Notes: generated by a model not told the origin, from the letters alone. Numbered from the stretch's first letter, positions 10,104-19,469 are shown. The stretch is 20,461 nucleotides of DNA from Saccoglossus kowalevskii (GCF_000003605.2 NW_003109094.1:205645-226105), one strand, 5' to 3'. Numbers and translations are program-made.

Positions 10104-10193
10104 GTGAGAAGTGTTTTCAGAGTGTTAACTCGACCTCGACAAATTAAATTCACAGTGATAAAAAAATATCTGAATGGAGTCTTTTACTGCTAG

Positions 10194-11535
10194 ATGTCAA
10201 TTGTGACTTTTTGAGGCGAAGAACAAACAAAAAACTCAACAAAGAACTAAGTTCTATATTCGCCGCTGAGGAGCCTCTAAATATAGTTTGTGTTTTTTTT
10301 AAAGTGAATAGTAACTGGAGCGAATCGAGGGAGATCTAATTGGCGGAGAACCAAAACGCCAACTACCATAGAGACAAGCTGTCTTAGCTCGCATCCAGGG
10401 GTTGTTTACCACTTCTTTAAATGAACTTTGACCTGGTTATATGCGTTCTGGGATTCTTTAGTATAAAAGAAATCACCGCATTGATGGCTCGTGGGTCCGT
10501 TGCCAAGAACAGACTCTCCGATGGAAAAACAAGGTCGACATGACATTGAATTACACGGGGAGGGTGAATTTCGTGTACACAGCGCGGGATGTAAAGTCTA
10601 TGTGAGATTTGTTCAAAAATACCAACAAGTTGAACCTAGTAAATTTTAATAAAAATAGATCCACAATAAAAATGCGTTCGCGGATCTCGGTAACGTGGTT
10701 TGCCCCACATTAAAACTCCGCGAGGAAGGACATTCACCGGAATCGTGTTTTCTTTCTTGAACTTCCGTTGATTTTTGACAGCTGTCTTTCTGACTTGAAA
10801 TTCGAGTTGGGAGAGACTTGACCAAACGCCGTGGATGAGTGAAGCTACTGGCGATTGTATAAATAAACATGGAAAGTGTATCTGTATTGGTCTGATTATG
10901 TTACGATAAACAGAGCGCATATTTAGTCACTCAATTAACATACATCTAGGTTTTATCAGGGACGTTAGAAATGAAGAAAAGAACGATGTAAATCTGTGTA
11001 AATGAAACCACATCAGAAAGTTCCACGCACGACGGGGAATTACATTTGTATTTATCAAGGAAAGAAGTTGGCCGAGTATGAACGTGAACCAGGGTGAAAG
11101 CCATCCAACCTGTCAGGACAGGTAATGGTATCACCCGGTGGTCTTGATTGACACCTGAAGGCGGAAAGCTGTCAAGCTCGAAAGTAGGTTTAGCTACGGG
11201 GAATCTGTCATTGTGCTCGAAACAAGTGTGTTTTGATGATGAAATGGCAGAGAAAATAACAAACAGAATCCATCATATGACAAACACGTCATCTTGTTAG
11301 TCCGCTTCGCAAAGGATGGGGCTCCACCGTAGCGGGCGTGGGTACCTTGGCTGCCAAGGAGAACTAGAGTGCTTGAAGAGTTGCTGTGTGGTTAATTTCA
11401 CGGTAACCCTCTGCAGAAAAATTACGCCTGTCGATTTCAACACTATAAGTCACAGTGCGCGTCAAACTTCCTACATATTTTCGTACACACCAATTAATTG
11501 ATTTGCTATAATCGAGGCTTTAACACATCTTTAAT
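10194..11535. other. non-coding stretch, nothing recognised
   Basis: Overlapping minus-strand open frames at 10636-10920 (94 and 74 codons) and one at 10946-11134 resemble no known protein, and they lack splice or codon evidence. No repeats were seen. Confidence 0.5.
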
Positions 11536-11894
11536 TGACCTGGCCTTGTCACCGTAACTAATTAAAAAAGTCGATACCAACGGCGAATGTCTTTTCACCG
11601 ATAATATGAAAAAACAGGCTTACTCAACAATGACTAAACACAATTTCTTTTGAAAATTGAGAAAACCGCTGAATCAGCTGATAATCAGCTGACTGCCCAT
11701 GATGAATGAACTGAAAGTGTTCGCTCCCATTCACTTCGTCATAAAAGAACCGTTCTGTTGTTGCACAGTCCAGGTCATGAGGTCAAAGGTTATCTCTCTA
11801 CTTTCTCGAGTGACCTCCGTGCATCTATAATTTCCACTTGAAAGCAGGGGTGACTCTGAAGGCGAAAACAACATATTTGTTACTCCTTTGACCT
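11536..11894. promoter_or_regulatory. nuclear-receptor half-site cluster
   Basis: The core is AGGTCA (11772-11777), two bases, AGGTCA (11780-11785), one base, then AGGTTA (11787-11792). This gives overlapping DR2 and DR1 arrangements. DR1 sites are known targets of HNF4, COUP-TF and RXR homodimers. Opposite-strand half-sites TGACCT occur at 11536-11541, 11811-11816 and 11889-11894. Between them, paired CAGCTG boxes lie at 11675-11680 and 11686-11691. The grouping looks like an enhancer, but it is by eye only and no gene is attached. Confidence 0.3.
11672..11692. promoter_or_regulatory. tandem CAGCTG E-boxes
   Basis: AATCAGCTGA occurs twice (11672-11681 and 11683-11692), placing two CAGCTG boxes exactly 11 bp apart, one helical turn. 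CAGCTG is bound by bHLH factors such as myogenic and achaete-scute types. It may equally be a minimal tandem duplication. Confidence 0.3.
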
Positions 11895-12205
11895 CATTTG
11901 TTCAATGGACAAATCTCCAATTCGGCAGTACCCGTCGGAACTAGCCGAGTGTTTACGAGGTTGCCGCTGGCCGGCGTGGGAAGAGCTAGATAAATCGTCA
12001 CCCAGAGGACGACTGCGCATGTATTTTGATTAACAAATGGCCTTGCTATCACAAAACACCCTTTTTTGATGTGTATATACTAGTAAAAACGGGAAGTATG
12101 CTTTACTGATCACTGTCAATATCCCCAAGTCCGTTCACACTACCACGCAAAATAAGCATGGGTGAATAATGAAAAAAAAAATATCTTCCACGTGACTAAC
12201 TTTAA

Positions 12206-12213
12206 TGACGTCA
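12206..12213. promoter_or_regulatory. CRE palindrome TGACGTCA
   Basis: Third perfect CREB/ATF-type palindrome. It lies 12 bp after a CACGTG box at 12189-12194, about 310 bp upstream of the duplicated CCAAT segment. Confidence 0.25.
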
Positions 12214-12463
12214 AGAATGCGTTCTGGACGATCATTGCGACGTCGTCTCGCCAAAGAGAAACATCGTTTCGATGTCCGTAATTCGAACAATTCAGCTTCT
12301 CCGTTTCATTCAAGTAAACGTTAGGCGATATACATATAAATATATATAGCGTTGACATTTCTGTACGTTTCAATAGAGGGCAATTAATATCCATTCTTGA
12401 ATGAACTCGATTTTATTGTAGCTGCTCGAATTTCAAAGTTTGTCTCGAGCCATGGTGCGCTCG

Positions 12464-12480
12464 AAAAGAAAGAAAGAAAG
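12464..12480 (+). repeat. short GAAA microsatellite
   Basis: AAAAGAAAGAAAGAAAG, about four GAAA units, forming a short polypurine tract about 40 bp upstream of the CCAAT duplication. Confidence 0.85.
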
Positions 12481-12518
12481 TTGTTCAACTAGTTTTGTTT
12501 CCGCTGATATCTCTCTCA

Positions 12519-12597
12519 TGAGTGTGGCCAATCATCGCTTTGTATCCAATCGCACCTGAGTGTGCGTGTAGCCAATCACCGCTTTGTATCCAATCCT
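12519..12597. promoter_or_regulatory. duplicated segment with four CCAAT boxes
   Basis: A segment containing GCCAATCA, CGCTTTGTATCCAATC and TGAGTGTG is tandemly duplicated with a 44-bp offset (GCCAATC at 12527 and 12571), with a few substitutions and a short indel. It yields four CCAAT boxes on one strand at 12528-12532, 12546-12550, 12572-12576 and 12590-12594, spaced 18, 26 and 18 bp. About 200 bp downstream, GGCGGGAA (12795-12802) is an E2F-type site. Multiple CCAAT boxes together with E2F sites are known from promoters of cell-cycle genes, so a plus-strand promoter is a reasonable guess. I find no initiator, 5' exon or coding start downstream. The open frame at 12584-12772 is unconvincing. 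Confidence 0.4.
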
Positions 12598-12794
12598 CAC
12601 CGCCACCGTTACGGACGTAGTGCGCAAACGCACACTAGTTTACACTTTTGCAGGTGCAAGTTTTAACGGCTTCAAACCGCAGCATTCCATGCACAACATA
12701 GAAAAGCTGAAATGCGTTTTCACTTGCTCCAATCCAGCCTGCCCCCGTCTCACGTTCGTTCCGGCGTCTTAGTGTCACCTCAAACACACTTTCT

Positions 12795-12802
12795 GGCGGG
12801 AA
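12795..12802 (+). promoter_or_regulatory. E2F-like site GGCGGGAA
   Basis: GGCGGGAA, within TTCTGGCGGGAAC, matches the core of the E2F/DP binding consensus. Its position downstream of the four-CCAAT segment makes it more interesting than an isolated match. Confidence 0.3.
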
Positions 12803-15154
12803 CTCGGCGTCCACAGTCCGCTCTCAGCTATTCGCGATAGTGAAGTAAACAACAACATCGTACGATGCACAAGTAGCACCAATCAACACAACCAAGTTAT
12901 CTAAAGAACACTTCAAGATTTTTAAATCTCGGCATTATAAATCAGATACTTGTTATAGTACTGGTAAAACACTGCGCGTAGGTCAAAAATCAGGAAACCC
13001 CAAAACGCCCACTGGGATATAAATATGAGTCGATGACTTTATTAGTAACCCACTTTATGTGGCGTCGCAAATCAACTTTAGTCGAGCAAACTACAATAAA
13101 TTACGCAAGCTTCGTAAATAGGCACATTACATAAATACGTTGATATATTGGGTGATAGGTCATATATATAATTATAAATCGAACCACTCCCTCGCGGCTG
13201 ATGATAACCGAATTCCACATGTACCAATCGAATAAGGAACATGATCATACAAAAAAATTATAATTTTATATCTTGTGTGTATCACATATTTTGTATTTTT
13301 TTCTACATATTTTTCGTATATACTCGTTCTGGGGCTGGCCCTAGGGAACCTCGTGAAAAGAGACATGGCCGTTGAATTACTGTACATTTTTTTTTACTTA
13401 ATGTTTAGCTAATTTCTTTTCAAGGTCATCACAATTACCGAGAATGTGTGTTGTTTGTCCCTTTCAAATGTGCGCGGGTTTTATTTTTTAAAGTAATATA
13501 GAGTTTATGAAAATCGAGTTAGCGTTACGTGCCTGCAGCCAAGTAACGGTTTTCGCCAAGGCACGTCATCGAAAACCTACTTCAAATCTTGCTTGATAAG
13601 ACTCAACACGCTGGTCGTGATGTTAATTATTTAATTCACCAATTTTTTACAATGTTTTAGGGATTTTATGGATTATAATGCGTCTTTCGACTTGTCTGAC
13701 GTGTCCATTTCATCGATCGTGCAAGACTCAACAGCGTTCGCTATCTTACACGGAAATTCGAACATAAAATCCGTTAGATAAAGATCTTTCATCAAGTGTC
13801 GGATCGATTCTCGTTATATCGATTAGGTATTGCCGTGACACCGTGTTTTTGATTCATTAAGTCAACAAGGTGACCTGGCTCTAGATAAGTCAGTACCTTT
13901 TATAGGTTTTATAGTATTAGAGTATTGTTCGTGGAAACTGTAAATTGTTTTTAAATATTTTCAGTATTGGTTCTACCAAGAATTATCGATACCAATTCGT
14001 TGAAAGCAGGTCAATAAGGCTATATTTCAAATGTGATTCCGACTCTGAAATCGCCGTCTGCTGGTGGCGAACGACGCTACAAATGGTCTGAAAATAGAAA
14101 AAAGAATGCCCTTACTTAAAACAACGACGATCTGTCCTCGAAATTAACTGACGTTAAACGAATGTTCTGACTTTTATTATAGTTACGCCTACGTTTTTTA
14201 TAGGCAGATTTAAAGTTAAACTTTATTTCGATTACGTTTTCCTAATTCACGGCAAGTTCTCGAAACATGACTGATAGTTAGATTTTTAGCCGAAATTTAT
14301 GGACACCGTGGCGTCTCCAAGACACCTCCTGTGGTGCTGTAATTAGCAGGGACACACCTGGCAATAACGAAATATGTATATTTTAACCTGTAAAATTATT
14401 TTGAGTTTGAATTAAATTTTACGGGAACTGTGCCGGCCGCTATCTCGTACGCGCGGCCAGTGACTTTATTTTCCATATTACAGCGATTAACGTTGACAAA
14501 ATGAGCTTGTCAAGACAGGCTACGAAACTCGTTGTGAATTAGGAAATCATGCCCTAGTTTCGTCACGTCCCGTAGAGTGGATCCAACACATGTAATATTT
14601 TGGTAGCTAAGGGGGTCGGTATTATTGCATAGCTCTGAGCTCATAGTTTTCTGAGAAAATTAGCGACGATGACGGTTTAAATAATGAGTTGTGGCTTAGG
14701 GGATGAGGGGCCCGTCACATTTTTCGCTATCATAGGTCAGGTGGCCCTGCGCTAATTTGAGCTTGTTAAGTAGGTGCCGTGTGGGGCTAGCTAACATACC
14801 GTTATCCGTGGGCGAAATTCCCTGACCGCGTTACACCGAATGACACATTTTACGACTCGTCATCACCAATTAATTGTTTTATGATTACGGGTAACAACTA
14901 AACTTATAATTACGGGTATTTTACATCGTAAAACGAAATGAGCGATATCCGGCGTAATGTCACGTACCGACAGGAATTATGACCCTGCTGTTAATTCAAT
15001 AAAACTATACTGTTATAATAGTAGAAATAACGCCATACATATCCGATATAAGTTTATTTGTTCATTGCCAAAATTACAAAACCCAGAACCGCAAACCAAA
15101 TGACTGAAAATTGATCTACACACTGTTAACCAAAAACTCACTATAAAGCCAACA
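12803..15154. other. non-coding stretch, nothing recognised
   Basis: I see no gene in these 2.3 kb. Small features are TA-rich sequence at about 13140-13180, an 8-bp inverted repeat (ACGTGCCT) at 13527-13534 and 13559-13566, and GC-rich CCGGCCGC near 14433 with GCGCGGCC near 14451. Open frames are few and short. Confidence 0.55.
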
Positions 15155-15195
15155 ATGGAGCTAAAAAGAAGCTTTTTTTAGCTCCATGAGCCAAC
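15147..15195. repeat. 33-bp near-palindrome with flanking 7-bp direct repeats
   Basis: ATGGAGCTAAAAA at 15155-15167 pairs perfectly with TTTTTAGCTCCAT at 15175-15187 around a G and the palindromic centre AAGCTT. The resulting hairpin has 13-bp arms and almost no loop. AGCCAAC lies on each side (15147-15153 and 15189-15195), one base away from the palindrome. This resembles a tiny insertion with a target duplication or a replication-slippage product. It does not match the histone 3' stem-loop, and no Helitron-type CTRRT end directly follows. Confidence 0.8.
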
Positions 15196-15727
15196 TAGAA
15201 CACTTCAACAACTAGTATACTTCTGAAATGTAAATACAACTGCACAATTAGTGTGTTATCTCGTCCACTGTTACCTTAAAATAGTTGTATTGCCAGTACC
15301 GTGCACGCCGTCGTACATGCGGAAATTTCCACCCCCGAATCTGACCTGCGTTCGACCTTTATATTGATATAGGTCATATCTCACATTGCCAAATATGGAG
15401 ACTGTGATGACGTAATTTTCTACTTGTAGTGGGGATTCCCTTTATAAGGAATGTCTCTGAAATTTACAGCGCCCGCCTACGCGTCCCTCTGCGTGGTGAA
15501 GTTGAGTCATCAGGTCACGTGTCGAGATACACGCGTGTTTTGCTCTCGTCATCTGTAGTCAATTTAAACTTTCGCTACTATTTACGTTGGCGAATTGAAC
15601 ATAATGTCTGCTAGGAACGTTATCGCCATGTTTTAAATCTTGTGTTAGAACAGCGTCTTTCATTAGAAAAGACGCCAAACCCTCTTCGTTGTAAGTTTAA
15701 CGAAAGCAGTCTATTTGTCCATGCTAT

Positions 15728-15773
15728 TGGGTAAAATCAAGATAAAATCATGGGTAAAATCAAGATGAAATCT
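15728..15773 (+). repeat. 23-bp tandem duplication
   Basis: A 23-bp unit beginning TGGGTAAAATCAAGAT is repeated immediately (15728-15750 and 15751-15773) with two mismatches. It is probably a simple slippage duplication. Confidence 0.85.
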
Positions 15774-15925
15774 ATTCTTTTTGTTAATTTGTTTTTGCGA
15801 AGTGACACTTGCTTGAGCAGCTGCTATTTCTCCTTTTTTTCACATTGCTGTTACGCGTGTGGCCGATAGAGCTTGTCATCAAAACGTCCTTCGATTCCAG
15901 AAAGTTTCACAATTGACGCTTCTCT

Positions 15926-15938
15926 GATAGATAGATAG
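15926..15938 (+). repeat. short GATA microsatellite
   Basis: GATAGATAGATAG, about three GATA units. It also supplies overlapping GATA-factor sites, but no function can be claimed. Confidence 0.8.
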
Positions 15939-16229
15939 TTGAGGTTATAACACACTTCTGACGCAAGAAAGCTGTTCTCTGTGACCATTTATTTGAAATC
16001 CAAAGAACGAAATTATGAACCTCAGTTGTATGAATTTTGACCATTTTCCAATCATAAATTACCAACAGAGTTTAACGCTACAGGGGAAATCTCAAAGTCG
16101 TTCTGGTACCCACTTTTTTATTCGCTTGTTACTCTTTGTTTTAAGGGCACCTTTAGCTCGAATTTCTAGAATTTGTTCCGGTCTTGCTCGAAGTATTCGC
16201 ATGTCTAACTAGCTAAGGACTCCGTTTGG

Positions 16230-16753
16230 ATTTCCATGGCAACTGGAGTGACCTCACTCTCATTCCAACCCATCCCAACCCGGGATTGAGGCAAGCATGA
16301 CACCATAGATACTCAGTCGTGGATGACGTGATATAAGATTTTTTGGAAAAGCAACAACGCCCTCCTTCAAGCAATAAACGTTACCATGACACCACAAAGT
16401 TGGTGGAAGCAATTTATTTTCACTGTGACCAGGCAGTCAACACATTAGGTACACTTCTGATACTCCATAGCAACGTCCGCGACAACGGCGATAAACACTA
16501 CTGCGTTCTTCGCCCTGTACACCCGCGGGGCGATTGGTGGCGCTATAGCAGAAAACGTGTGGTCGGTCGCTTTGCTGTGTAGATATTTCTGTTCGATTGT
16601 GGGGCAGAATGAAAAATCCCTTTTTGTGCGCGCATGTATCCATTCCATTCGATTAATAGAATGATCCATTTGTATATAATACACGTGAAATATCTATTTT
16701 ACCATATTGCTTTCCTGTGATGAAATCTGACATATGAGCGTTACCATGGAATT
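16230..16753. promoter_or_regulatory. cluster of RFX X-box-like motifs
   Basis: Four 14-mers resemble the X-box consensus GTTNCCATGGNAAC. ATTTCCATGGCAAC at 16230-16243 differs at one position. GTTACCATGACACC at 16380-16393 and GTTACCATGGAATT at 16740-16753 differ at two. TACTCCATAGCAAC at 16461-16474 has one intact half (AGCAAC). X-boxes bind RFX factors, known in animals for driving ciliary genes. Four partial matches in 525 bp is more than expected, although only the first is strong. Open frames on both strands overlap this block (16343-16684) without resembling proteins. Confidence 0.3.
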
Positions 16754-16754
16754 C

Positions 16755-16856
16755 AGGCATAAATAATTAAATTAATTTACTTTAATTCAAGCTATGGTTT
16801 AAATGATTGTCATTCAATTTAATATTTAAATTAAAATAAATTAAGTTTTAGAACTG
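16755..16856. other. AT-rich island with TAAT-type sites
   Basis: The sequence is nearly pure A/T, with many TTAA and AATTTAA words, including AATTTAATATTTAAATT, which is nearly self-complementary. Such DNA is flexible and offers many homeodomain-type TAAT cores. It directly precedes the acceptor-like site at 16904, so it could also be ordinary AT-rich intron sequence. Confidence 0.5.
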
Positions 16857-16904
16857 GCCTGTGTTTGTTTTTGTCATTGACCCTGGTATGTGGTTGTTCA
16901 ACAG

Positions 16905-17108
16905 GTGAACAATAGGGAATTTATAATGGGAAATGTTATAACCTCCGTAGAAGGACAGTGTCGCGAACGATTCTCAGTCAGACGAGATGCCGCAGTGGCA
17001 GTTATCCAAGATAAACATCAACCAACGTACCCAGAAAACATGAGTGGTCATGACAAGGACATTTCTCCACACAATGAAAGGATAATGACAACGCTCCAAT
17101 GTCCATGA
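16905..17108 (+). CDS. possible terminal exon, or 60-aa ORF starting MGNVITS
   Basis: An acceptor-like sequence (ATTGAC branch-point candidate, then GGTTGTTCAACAG ending at 16904) precedes an open frame that ends at TGA 17106-17108. An in-frame ATG at 16926 has A at -3 and G at +4, a strong animal start context, and would give 60 residues. The peptide begins MGNVITS, which fits the known N-myristoylation pattern (Gly2, Thr6), followed by a basic patch RERFSVRR and a hydrophilic C-terminus. GC rises sharply against the AT-rich sequence upstream. I recognise no family and see no AATAAA soon after the stop. It may be a chance ORF, a last exon read from the acceptor, or a small membrane-tethered protein. 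Confidence 0.25.
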   Translation: MNNREFIMGNVITSVEGQCRERFSVRRDAAVAVIQDKHQPTYPENMSGHDKDISPHNERIMTTLQCP

Positions 17109-17115
17109 CTGATAG

Positions 17116-17133
17116 TTTTTTTTTTTTTTTTTA
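17116..17133 (+). repeat. poly-T tract (18 bases)
   Basis: Eighteen consecutive T, eight bases after the stop at 17108. It could be the reverse complement of a retroposon A-tail, but no element body or flanking duplication was recognised to its right. A simple homopolymer is the safer call. Confidence 0.9.
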
Positions 17134-18557
17134 GTTTTTCGACGTATCACTGGCTGTAAACAAAATGTATTATTCAATTAAGAATACGCAGACGTAATTT
17201 CCGACAGTGCCGTTGAAAGTCTTTGGTAAAGGGCGCTCTGTGATAACGGTTACGGCACAGGCAACAGATTATAGTTAAATAATTGAACAATTTGCAGACA
17301 CGATTACATTGAAATGTAGTTTGTTTCTATAAAGCGCGCCCTCAGCAGCCGCCGTCTTTCAAATTGAGTCAAGGGGATTGTGGCAAAACACGATGATGGA
17401 TCGATCACCCTAACCGTACTAATCTGATTGAAGCGCGGTTGTCGGCATGGAAACAAACAATGTATTTTACACGCGTTGTATACGTCGCTATGAGTCCCAT
17501 ATCGAACAGAACGCGGCGCGACGACTGTCGGCCTTAAAGATGGAGCCTCGACACCTGCGCATATAACAACGACGATAACAACACACACTTAGAACGCAAA
17601 TGCACATGGGTAGACGCTTGTTTGTAAACAATGACACGCTGTGGCCACCTGACGCATGCGTAGGTGACGACTCCCCCGCTTTAACTTAACATTTCCCTTA
17701 GTTATCGCGTGACCGCACATAGCATACATTTAACTACTTGTTTTATGTATTTTCCAAGTAGGTGGAACAAATCGCGCTTTTCATTGCGGCGACAGCCTTG
17801 CTCGGGGTCGCGTTAAGCGATCAATAAAAGTTTCAAATAGTCGAGGGTAGAACACTGTGTGTATTCGGGGGACGAAATACAATGAAAAAAATACAAACAT
17901 AGAAGATAAATCATGTATCAATGAACACAACACGTAATCCGCCAAATCAAATACGAATTGCGTCAAATGCAATCCAATCATTAATTGTAATAAGTGCCAG
18001 TCTACTTTTTATTCAAGTTTCAACTAAACCCAGTAGATATGCAGTCACGTGATAAGCGTGTTCTCCGTTTAGTTGCAGGTACCGTCCATTTTGCGCCGTC
18101 CCGAGCATCATTCGACACTTGTTAAAGGAGATTGAAATTTGGAATTTTCAATTTATAAATATTTAGCCACATTTTTAATGATTATTAACGAAACCCCAGT
18201 CTTCAAAATACATATAAATGTTCGTGTTTAACGCATTCAATTCGGAAGTTAACCGGTGAGGGCGTTTACACCCCGCTCACCGCGGCAGATGACTAAAAAG
18301 AGGTCAGCCCAGCTCCTACGTTCCAAGGCTATAGACATGAATAGAACCAGCTGTGTTCGTGGTAATCATCTGTGTTTATGGCTGAAGCCGGACATAAAAT
18401 GAATAGGTACAGCGGAGTTAATTAGTTTTACTATGGAGCTTTGTAATATAACACGAACGCGACAAGTAAGGACATGCCCGCAAAAGTGTGTGCGTGCGAT
18501 AGAAAACAAAATATGCGACGTTATTGAAAGCTTTGGAAAATAAATCTCTCTTAAGTT
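17134..18557. other. non-coding stretch, nothing recognised
   Basis: I recognise no gene. ACGCATGCGT at 17652-17661 is a palindromic NRF1-like word and a CACGTG lies at 18046-18051. A minus-strand frame at 17304-17588 begins with a hydrophobic stretch but has no ATG at its 5' end and resembles nothing I know. Confidence 0.5.
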
Positions 18558-18581
18558 GTCTAATAAATGGTCTAATAAATG
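18558..18581 (+). repeat. 12-bp perfect tandem duplication
   Basis: GTCTAATAAATG is repeated exactly (18558-18569 and 18570-18581), just upstream of the alternating TG/CG tract. Confidence 0.9.
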
Positions 18582-18588
18582 TTTTGTT

Positions 18589-18619
18589 TGTGTGTGCGCG
18601 CGCGCGTGTGTGTGTGTAC
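18589..18619. repeat. alternating TG/CG tract, Z-DNA candidate
   Basis: Thirty-one bases of unbroken pyrimidine-purine alternation: TG repeats, a CGCGCGCGCG core, then TG repeats ending TAC. Alternating CG flanked by TG is the known sequence most prone to adopt left-handed Z-DNA under negative supercoiling. It is also a length-variable microsatellite. Confidence 0.85.
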
Positions 18620-19259
18620 TAAGTTACTGCTCTTCTGACTGTTATCTCCCCAGTATATTTTGCCATGGAATGTTATTTAGCAAAAGAAACAAAAACATTT
18701 TGATTTAAGCGTGAATAATTCCTACTGATTTTTGTCAATTAAAAGAGAAGAATGAGTACATTTAATCCAGTGGTCTTCGTTCTAAATTTCCGGTGATATA
18801 ATTTAGTTAAAAGCATGAATCAATGAGACACGTGTCGTGTACTAAAATATAATTTTAAATTATTAAAGTTAACGTAATCTGACGGTAAATAAACCAAACT
18901 GTGCGAATATTCACTAAATTAATGACGACATTATATTCCCATCGATTCGTCATAAAACACGTCTGGTCTCAGGCTTTTCGAGGCTACCAACACAGCATTC
19001 AAGTTAATCGTTAGTAATTAACTTCGTAACCCAGCTAACTGCTGAACCCGATAATCACACGCTACATGAATCATCGATGTGTTTCAAATACTAATGCTAC
19101 TTATGTGTTTGTTTCGAATGACTGATTCCGCGGAAGGCCGCTGGTTTATTTTCGCTGATGACGAAACAGGTCAACGCGATCATGATACCGCTATTGTTTT
19201 ATGGGGCGCCCTCTATCCATAACTGTGGGAAGCTATTCTTGTGAACTGTGAAACTTACT
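18620..19259. other. non-coding stretch, nothing recognised
   Basis: I see no gene. There is a 10-bp palindrome GACACGTGTC around the CACGTG at 18829-18834, and an inverted repeat AAGTTAAT / ATTAACTT near 19002-19023. Confidence 0.5.
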
Positions 19260-19469
19260 ATGGCAGATGGAGTAAAAACGAATTATTTTTCCAGTCGTGC
19301 GTTGAAAGCCGTTCTTATTTATGTCGTATATATATTTACATTTTCTTATTCATATATGAATGTTTGGGTTAGTTATGAATACGACACAGCTTCAAAGCCC
19401 CGCCAAATTGTCCCAGACGCGAGAAAATCTTTCTTCAATTGTGATGCTTTTACTATTAGTGTATTTTGA
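19260..19469 (+). CDS. possible small single-pass membrane protein ORF (69 aa)
   Basis: ATG at 19260 has A at -3 and G at +4, a strong animal start context. The 69-residue frame ends at TGA 19467-19469. Residues about 13-37 (from ALKAVLIYVVYIFTF onward) form one hydrophobic segment rich in Tyr and Phe, after a short basic N-terminus, so a signal-anchor topology is possible. The C-terminal third is polar. ATTAAA, a weak poly-A signal, occurs about 20 bases after the stop. I recognise no family and see no splice site inside. Hydrophobic segments arise easily in AT-rich random frames, so this is a weak call. Confidence 0.18.
   Translation: MADGVKTNYFSSRALKAVLIYVVYIFTFSYSYMNVWVSYEYDTASKPRQIVPDARKSFFNCDAFTISVF

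Noticed and set aside
10636-10920. Two overlapping minus-strand open frames (94 and 74 codons)
   Set aside because: Neither resembles a known family, and there is no convincing splice site or codon signal.
16343-16684. Overlapping open frames on both strands
   Set aside because: Frames open on both strands in locally GC-richer DNA usually reflect reduced stop density. No protein family is recognisable.
17116-17133. Poly-T as the tail of a minus-strand LINE or SINE
   Set aside because: No reverse-transcriptase remnant, pol III A/B box or target-site duplication was found to the right of the tract.
17304-17588. 94-codon minus-strand frame with a signal-peptide-like start
   Set aside because: The start codon is GTG, not used this way in animal nuclear genes, and the hydrophobic stretch comes from a short GTT/ATC repetition.
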